From NCBI GenBank assembly GCA_964369465.1, contig CAYJEX010000008.1:3132-67131 (forward strand): a DNA stretch of 64,000 nucleotides, written 5' to 3'. The DNA comes from CAYJHC01 sp964369465 (GTDB lineage: Bacteria > Bacillota > Clostridia > Peptostreptococcales > Anaerovoracaceae). The notes beneath the pieces were generated by a model that was not told the DNA's origin, did not search any database, and was given only the letters and a program-made list of their open reading frames with translations. Position numbers and translations under genes: made by a program. Positions 59,886 through 64,000 of the stretch are shown here, piece by piece. Numbering within the stretch: the first letter of the stretch is position 1; every line of letters begins with the position of its first letter.

Positions 59886-61025
59886 CTATTCTGGCAATAC
59901 GCTACTGTCAAATGTGTGCTTTCCTCCAAGTATTTTTATTATAGCAGCACTCTTGATAGGGTCTCCATTTTCGTCAAATTTTACACTACCTGTAGCTCCT
60001 ACATAATCAGTGGCAGCAAGAGCTGCAATAATTGCATCAGCATCAGTTGAACCAGCATTATCAATAGCGTTTGCTAATATATATGCAGTATCATATCCAA
60101 GTGCTGCAAATTGATTTGGTGTTTCACCATATTTTTCTTCATAAGCAGCTACAAATGCTTGTGTTTTTTCACTAGTGTCATCAACTGAATAATTGCTGCA
60201 GAAGTAAGTTCCTTCAACAACATCCGCAGATGTTACTGTTTCTAATACTCCATCCCATCCATCTCCACCAATTAGCTGTGCATCACAACCAACTTCTTGA
60301 GCTTGAGCAGCAATCAACGCAACTTTAGTATAGTATTCTGGCAAGAACAATACGTCAGGGTTGTTTTGATTAATCGCAGTTAATTGAGCTTTGAAATCAA
60401 CGTCTTCATTTCCATATCCTTCATAGTTTGTAACTTCCATACCAAGTTCTTCAGATTTTTCTTTAAATGCTAATGCCATACCTTGAGAATAATCATCACT
60501 CGTATTATACATAATAGCAACTGATTCAGCTCCCAAATTTTCTTTTGCAAACACAGCCATTGTTTTTCCTTGGAATGGATCTATAAAGCAAGTACGGAAC
60601 ACATTGTCTCCTGTCAATGTTACATCAGCAGTTGATGCTGTTGCCGTTATCATTGGAAGGTTAACTGCTGCCGCTTCTGTCGCTACAGCTAGAGTTGGTT
60701 TACTAGTTACATCACCTAACAATGCAACTACTCCATCGCCCATAAGTTTATTGAATCCATTTATTGCTTCAGTCGTATCACCTTTTTCGTCATATACAAT
60801 AAATTCAATTTGTTTACCATCTAAGATTCCTCCCGCAGCATTGATTTCTTCAAATGCCATTTCAGCACCTTGTTTTGTTGCAATACCATATACTGCCACA
60901 TCACCTGTAAGAGGAGCTAGTCCGCCAATTTTTACTGTATCATCATCTGATGATCCACCACAACCTGCTAATGCAGTTGTCATAACCATTAAGATAACTA
61001 ATACCATTATAAGTTTCTTTTTCAT
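59886..61025 (-). CDS. livK: LivK-like branched-chain amino acid binding lipoprotein
   Basis: Solute-binding protein for branched-chain or related amino acids. The 379-residue protein has a lipobox (TALAGC, lipidated C22) and the periplasmic binding fold I (VKIGGLAPLTGDVAVYGIATKQ, then GAEMAFEEINAAGGILDGKQ). GAAAGGA precedes the ATG. First gene of the livKHMGF operon. The exact ligand cannot be told from sequence. Confidence 0.95.
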   Translation of the reverse strand: MKKKLIMVLVILMVMTTALAGCGGSSDDDTVKIGGLAPLTGDVAVYGIATKQGAEMAFEEINAAGGILDGKQIEFIVYDEKGDTTEAINGFNKLMGDGVVALLGDVTSKPTLAVATEAAAVNLPMITATASTADVTLTGDNVFRTCFIDPFQGKTMAVFAKENLGAESVAIMYNTSDDYSQGMALAFKEKSEELGMEVTNYEGYGNEDVDFKAQLTAINQNNPDVLFLPEYYTKVALIAAQAQEVGCDAQLIGGDGWDGVLETVTSADVVEGTYFCSNYSVDDTSEKTQAFVAAYEEKYGETPNQFAALGYDTAYILANAIDNAGSTDADAIIAALAATDYVGATGSVKFDENGDPIKSAAIIKILGGKHTFDSSVLPE

Positions 61026-61079
61026 TTCGTATTATTTCCTTTCATTATATGATTTAATTTAAGTCTTAATATCTCTTAT

Positions 61080-61107
61080 ATAATACCATATTTTTTATAA
61101 AACACAA
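61080..61107 (-). promoter_or_regulatory. liv operon promoter
   Basis: On the minus strand TTGTGT (61102-61107), 16-base spacer and TATTAT (61080-61085), 55 bases before the livK ATG. No T-box or other leader structure is seen in the 199-base gap upstream. Confidence 0.55.
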
Positions 61108-61224
61108 TATTTTTTTTTTGTTTTTGTTGAATTGTACAAAATAAATGTAATTTGAGCAACAAAAGAGTTGGATTTTTATTTCACAGCAAAAGGCACAAAT
61201 TTAGCAAGTATATTTTATGCCTAT

Positions 61225-62496
61225 CTATAGTTCCATCATATATTCGTCAAAAGTGATTCCTCTTTCATGAATTTCCGTCGCTACATCTACCCCTAAGTAT
61301 CTCAAGTGCCATGGTTCATATTTATAACCTGTGATATCTGTTTTGCCTTCAGGGTATCTGACAATAAATCCATATTTATGGGCATTTTCTTCTAGCCATA
61401 TCCCTTCTTTCATGTCACCCATTGCTTGGTCTAACGTAAACCCAAGATTTGCCGTTGAAACATCAAATGTAAGTCCTGTTTGATGTTCACTAGTTCCTGG
61501 TCTTGCACTAGATTTTTCTGCCCATTCAATTCCTCTAGTAGCAGTATAGCGATCAAAAAGTTCTTCCTGAAGATCATAATCCCTATACGCAGATACAATA
61601 AAGTAATCTATCCCATCTTTTTTCGCATCATCATATAGTTTTTTATATTCTTCCAAAACATTTTCTTTCAACACACCACTTCCATAAGATCCAAGATCCA
61701 CCAAATTATTAGGCACATACGTTCTTGCAAGTTTTCCTTTTGTTTTACTCAAATATAACAAAAAATTGTCAGTATCTTCTGGAACGCCTACTAATCTTTC
61801 ATCTTCAACCATTACAACCTCTATTTCTTTTTCGGACTTGTTTCCATATATATCAGTTGCTTCTGCCTTAACCGAATATGTTCCTAACTGGTTTGCAATA
61901 TAATCAGTTTCAATTTTTACTGTATACTCACTCATGTCTTTAATGTAAAAAAATTCTCTCCAAACACTTTCTGTGTATTCTTCTCCAAGCATAACATTTA
62001 CATTATCAGCCATTATTAATGGTGCAGTTGTATCAACAATATGAACATCTATAGAAGCAGTAAGATTCTCATATTCAAGGTACAGCTTATAGACTCCCAC
62101 TTTATCAAAATTAATTTCCGAGGGATTTAGTTTTACGCCATCCAGATGTTCAGCAGAGCTTCCTTCTGACAGCAATTCCTGAATTTCTGGAAATGACTCT
62201 TTGCTACCGATTTCAAATGTTATGCCCTGGCTTTTATATTTTTCGTTGACATCTATTTTGGGCAAAAAACTTAAAGCAATTATAGTGAGTACAGTTATAC
62301 ACACTATCAACGACATTATAATTACAGTTGATTTTCTTCTAAAAATATTTTTATTGAATTTCAAGATTTCTTCTTCCTCTTGATTATCGTCCTCTACTTT
62401 TTTACTATTATGAATATTCTCATCTTCTACTTGATTGATATCCTCTATTTTTTCATTATTTTGAAAGTTTTCATCTTTCACTTGATTTTCATCCAT
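61225..62496 (-). CDS. VanY-like D-alanyl-D-alanine carboxypeptidase
   Basis: A 423-residue membrane-anchored protein. The N-terminus (1-45) is an acidic repeat, then one membrane helix (about 57-78), a pair of Ig-like/DUF5011-type modules (about 85-232) and a C-terminal VanY peptidase. Catalytic residues are the zinc ligands H338 and D345 in SEHQTGLTFD, E394 and H397 in YEPWHLRYLG. It trims the terminal D-Ala of peptidoglycan stem peptides. With no vanA-type genes near, a housekeeping rather than resistance role is likely. GAGGTGG precedes the ATG. Confidence 0.93.
   Translation of the reverse strand: MDENQVKDENFQNNEKIEDINQVEDENIHNSKKVEDDNQEEEEILKFNKNIFRRKSTVIIMSLIVCITVLTIIALSFLPKIDVNEKYKSQGITFEIGSKESFPEIQELLSEGSSAEHLDGVKLNPSEINFDKVGVYKLYLEYENLTASIDVHIVDTTAPLIMADNVNVMLGEEYTESVWREFFYIKDMSEYTVKIETDYIANQLGTYSVKAEATDIYGNKSEKEIEVVMVEDERLVGVPEDTDNFLLYLSKTKGKLARTYVPNNLVDLGSYGSGVLKENVLEEYKKLYDDAKKDGIDYFIVSAYRDYDLQEELFDRYTATRGIEWAEKSSARPGTSEHQTGLTFDVSTANLGFTLDQAMGDMKEGIWLEENAHKYGFIVRYPEGKTDITGYKYEPWHLRYLGVDVATEIHERGITFDEYMMEL
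62380..62494. repeat. 51-bp tandem repeat coding the acidic N-terminus of the VanY-like protein
   Basis: Units begin with TTGATT at 62380, 62431 and 62482, an exact 51-base (17-codon) period; the third is cut off by the gene start. It codes the NQVxDENxxNxKKxED repeat of the protein tail. Such repeats can change number by slippage. Confidence 0.8.
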
Positions 62497-62589
62497 TATT
62501 CCACCTCAAATACAATATATTGTTTTGTTTTTTCCTTCTTTATTATTATAACATTATATATATTATGTGAAAACAATAGTGACAACAGA

Positions 62590-62617
62590 ATAAATAATAT
62601 AATATTATATTATTTAT
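62590..62617. promoter_or_regulatory. 28-bp perfect palindrome between divergent genes
   Basis: ATAAATAATATAAT and its exact reverse complement form a 28-bp AT-only palindrome in the middle of the 226-base gap between the VanY-like gene (minus) and the gene at 62723 (plus). A TATACT candidate -10 for the plus gene follows at 62619-62624. It may be an operator or a cruciform-prone AT tract. Confidence 0.55.
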
Positions 62618-62722
62618 GATATACTGGAATAGATTAAAAGCAACTTTGGTAATACTAAAAACTAACCAAACCCCCTCAATTTGCTTGAAAAATTACATTT
62701 TATAATTCGAAAGGAGAATTTT

Positions 62723-63730
62723 ATGGAAAAACAAAAAAAAATCTCTAAAGTCATTATTGTTGCCCCTATAATAATTATTATTATTACTATTTTGGGAATT
62801 ATAGCATATCAACAATATATCAGCAATACGGCCCCACCTGAAAAACTCAATTGGGAACTTATTCTTTTATCTGAAGAAATACCACATATACAAAGTGACA
62901 CAGCTCAGATAATTGAAAATACCGAAGAAGCTTTACAAATAAAAATTATAGGAATTTCCAAAGAAGAAATGTTGAATTATATAGATTTTTGCAAAGAAAA
63001 ACGTCTTGAAATGGATCCATTTGATGATAAAACATATTGGGGACAAAGCCAGCAATATGGCGGATCGATGGAAATAACTTATATACAAAAGGATGAAGTG
63101 ATGTATATAAAATACACAGCTCTCCCAAAAGTAAATTGGGATCAACTCAAACTAGGTGAGTATCTACCTATAATCGAAAGTAGACGTATTGCTGTTTACG
63201 AGCAAGAATACCTACTATCATTATCGATATACCAAGCAACAAGCAAGCAGTATGATGATTATATTCAAGAATGTATAGAATATGGATACAATATTGATAC
63301 ATATAACGATCAAGATTACTTTACTTCATATAATCAAAATAATTATAGTATTACTGTTTACTACAACAATTTTGAATCTTCAATAGATATAAGTTTATCA
63401 GCACCACCTGAATTCAAAGAAATTAAATGGCCAGATACTGACATTTCAAATCTCCTCCCCGTTCCCAAATCAAATGAAGGTATAATTAATTTGAATAGTG
63501 AAATTATGTTGAATATTTCTATAGGAAAAACTACGCAAAGCGACTATGATGCATATGTCGAAGCATGCATTGATAAAGGTTTTAATGTTCGCCCTGAAAA
63601 TATAGATAGATATACTTATGCTGCTGAAAACAACGAAGGATACTATCTTAGTATTCAATATGACGAAAGAATTAGCTCTATGACTATTGACATTATGCAT
63701 CCAGACAATATAGAAATAGTCTACCATTAA
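62723..63730 (+). CDS. Membrane-anchored protein with three internal repeats
   Basis: A 335-residue protein from ATG 62723 (AAGGAG nine bases upstream). After a basic start and one membrane helix (about 11-31) come three repeats of about 90 residues, each opening with a Trp plus a hydrophobic LP or IP turn (NWELILLSEEIP, NWDQLKLGEYLP, KWPDTDISNLLP), then a Tyr/Cys helix (MLNYIDFCKEKRLEM, YDDYIQECIEYGYNI, YDAYVEACIDKGFNV) and a beta end with an aromatic and SI/TI-D strand. Repeats 2 and 3 are closest. The unit resembles the DUF6591 family. Function unknown; it is probably extracellular. The Cys of each repeat is conserved and could be paired. Confidence 0.88.
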   Translation: MEKQKKISKVIIVAPIIIIIITILGIIAYQQYISNTAPPEKLNWELILLSEEIPHIQSDTAQIIENTEEALQIKIIGISKEEMLNYIDFCKEKRLEMDPFDDKTYWGQSQQYGGSMEITYIQKDEVMYIKYTALPKVNWDQLKLGEYLPIIESRRIAVYEQEYLLSLSIYQATSKQYDDYIQECIEYGYNIDTYNDQDYFTSYNQNNYSITVYYNNFESSIDISLSAPPEFKEIKWPDTDISNLLPVPKSNEGIINLNSEIMLNISIGKTTQSDYDAYVEACIDKGFNVRPENIDRYTYAAENNEGYYLSIQYDERISSMTIDIMHPDNIEIVYH

Positions 63731-63756
63731 AATTGCCACAATCAACACATAAAATA

Positions 63757-63786
63757 AAAACCCGACCTGAGTCGGGTTTTTATTTT
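63757..63786 (+). terminator. Terminator after the three-repeat gene
   Basis: Perfect 10-bp stem AAAACCCGAC / GTCGGGTTTT, loop CTGA, followed by TATTTTAT. Confidence 0.92.
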
Positions 63787-63916
63787 ATAAATATATTGTC
63801 GTCACGCACTTGACTTCACATTCATTCCTCTGATCTTAAGTACCTTGTGAATAGTGGAAAATCCTACGCAACTTGTTTCGGCAATGAGACTTCGACAAAT
63901 ATATTCTCAAAAATAA
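63787..63916. other. Intergenic stretch, no confirmed gene
   Basis: Between two terminators. The minus strand has a short open stretch, about 63798-63901, that reads SLIAETSCVGFSTIHKVL and continues to IRGM, weakly like a helix-turn-helix of a transposase. It has no start or ribosome site and ends at a stop. Best seen as a possible decayed fragment or chance. Confidence 0.3.
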
Positions 63917-63940
63917 AATAACCGACCTAAGTCGGTTATT
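63917..63940 (-). terminator. Terminator of the rRNA operon
   Basis: On the minus strand AAATAACCGAC / GTCGGTTATTT, an 11-bp perfect stem followed by TATTTTTGAG, just past the 5S rRNA. Its core CCGACCTnAGTCGG is the same as that of the terminator at 63757 apart from one loop base. Confidence 0.85.
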
Positions 63941-63945
63941 TCGTG

Positions 63946-64000
63946 AACTGGCAGCGTCCTACTTTCCCGGGCAGTCGCCCACCGAGTATCATCGGCGCTA
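63946..64000 (-). rRNA. rrf: 5S ribosomal RNA, 3' end (partial)
   Basis: The minus strand reads TAGCGCCGATGATACTCGGT, then GGGCGACTGCCCGGGAAAGT and AGGACGCTGCCAGTTC, the 3' half of 5S rRNA. The gene continues past the right edge; its 5' part and any 23S rRNA lie outside. The exact 3' end is uncertain by a few bases. Confidence 0.93.

Noticed and set aside
61026..61224. Possible riboswitch or T-box before the liv operon
   Set aside because: Only AT-rich sequence with one promoter; no conserved stem or T-box sequence is present.
1..64000. CRISPR arrays, tRNA genes, intact insertion sequences or prophage genes
   Set aside because: No regularly spaced repeats, cloverleaf sequence or transposase/integrase gene was found on reading; a covariance-model scan would be needed to exclude weak tRNA or ncRNA genes.

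Overview
The window comes from a low-GC, Gram-positive anaerobe of the class Clostridia, probably Lachnospirales-like. Pointers are the HrcA/CIRCE heat-shock operon, a division-and-wall (dcw) cluster with a SpoVD/FtsI-type penicillin-binding protein carrying a PASTA domain, a class B sortase, an LtaS-like sulfatase, acetate kinase, strong AGGAGG-type ribosome sites, and selenocysteine in SelD. Species cannot be fixed from the sequence alone. No CRISPR array, intact insertion sequence or tRNA gene was seen. Nearly all the window is ordinary core genome; the accessory-looking stretches are about 27.4-30.7 kb, 53.2-56.3 kb and 61-64 kb.

Layout. 1-10.3 kb (minus strand): an unrecognised partial gene, a radical SAM protein, argS, mutS2, zapA, pheT, pheS and a SpoU-type RNA methyltransferase. 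10.4-22.7 kb (minus): the dcw cluster in transcription order mraZ-rsmH-ftsL-(terminator)-ftsI/spoVD-murF-mraY-murD-ftsW-murG-ftsQ-ftsZ, without murE or ftsA. 23.1-27.4 kb (plus): a membrane protein, lgt, ychF, deoC and selD, the last read through an in-frame UGA. 27.5-30.6 kb (minus): two orphan prepilins flanking an SdpR/SdpI pair, then a membrane protein. 30.8-37.9 kb (minus): hrcA-grpE-dnaK-dnaJ under a perfect CIRCE element, followed by an LtaS-like protein. 38.2-41.8 kb (plus): pepF, nadK and an RluA-family pseudouridine synthase. 41.9-49.9 kb (minus): rpmB, asp23-like, recG, rsmD, coaD, a coiled-coil protein, tmcAL, sortase B, ackA and rpmF. 50.2-53.2 kb (minus): proton-translocating transhydrogenase pntAB. 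53.4-56.3 kb (minus): an SPFH protein coupled to a small ribbon-helix-helix-like protein, shikimate kinase, an ArsC-like protein and a lipoprotein. 56.4-61.0 kb (minus): a complete branched-chain amino acid ABC transporter, livKHMGF. 61.2-63.7 kb: a VanY-like carboxypeptidase and, divergently, an anchored protein with three internal repeats. The window ends in the 3' end of a 5S rRNA gene (minus strand).

How the genes fit together. The first 22 kb joins tRNA charging (argS, pheST), DNA/ribosome maintenance (mutS2) and division (zapA, ftsZ, ftsQLWI) with lipid I/II synthesis (mraY, murDFG). The heat-shock operon is controlled by HrcA on CIRCE. Surface genes (lgt, sortase, LtaS-like, VanY-like, lipoproteins) fit a monoderm envelope. 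The most instructive items are the SelD UGA with its hairpin, an operator at the sdpRI promoter, MraZ-type repeats at the dcw promoter, a terminator splitting the dcw cluster, and several perfect inverted repeats at promoters. No wholly new multi-gene system stood out; the best candidates for undescribed biology are the prepilin/SdpRI island, the SPFH/RHH pair, the 181-residue coiled-coil protein coupled to coaD, and the three-repeat surface protein.
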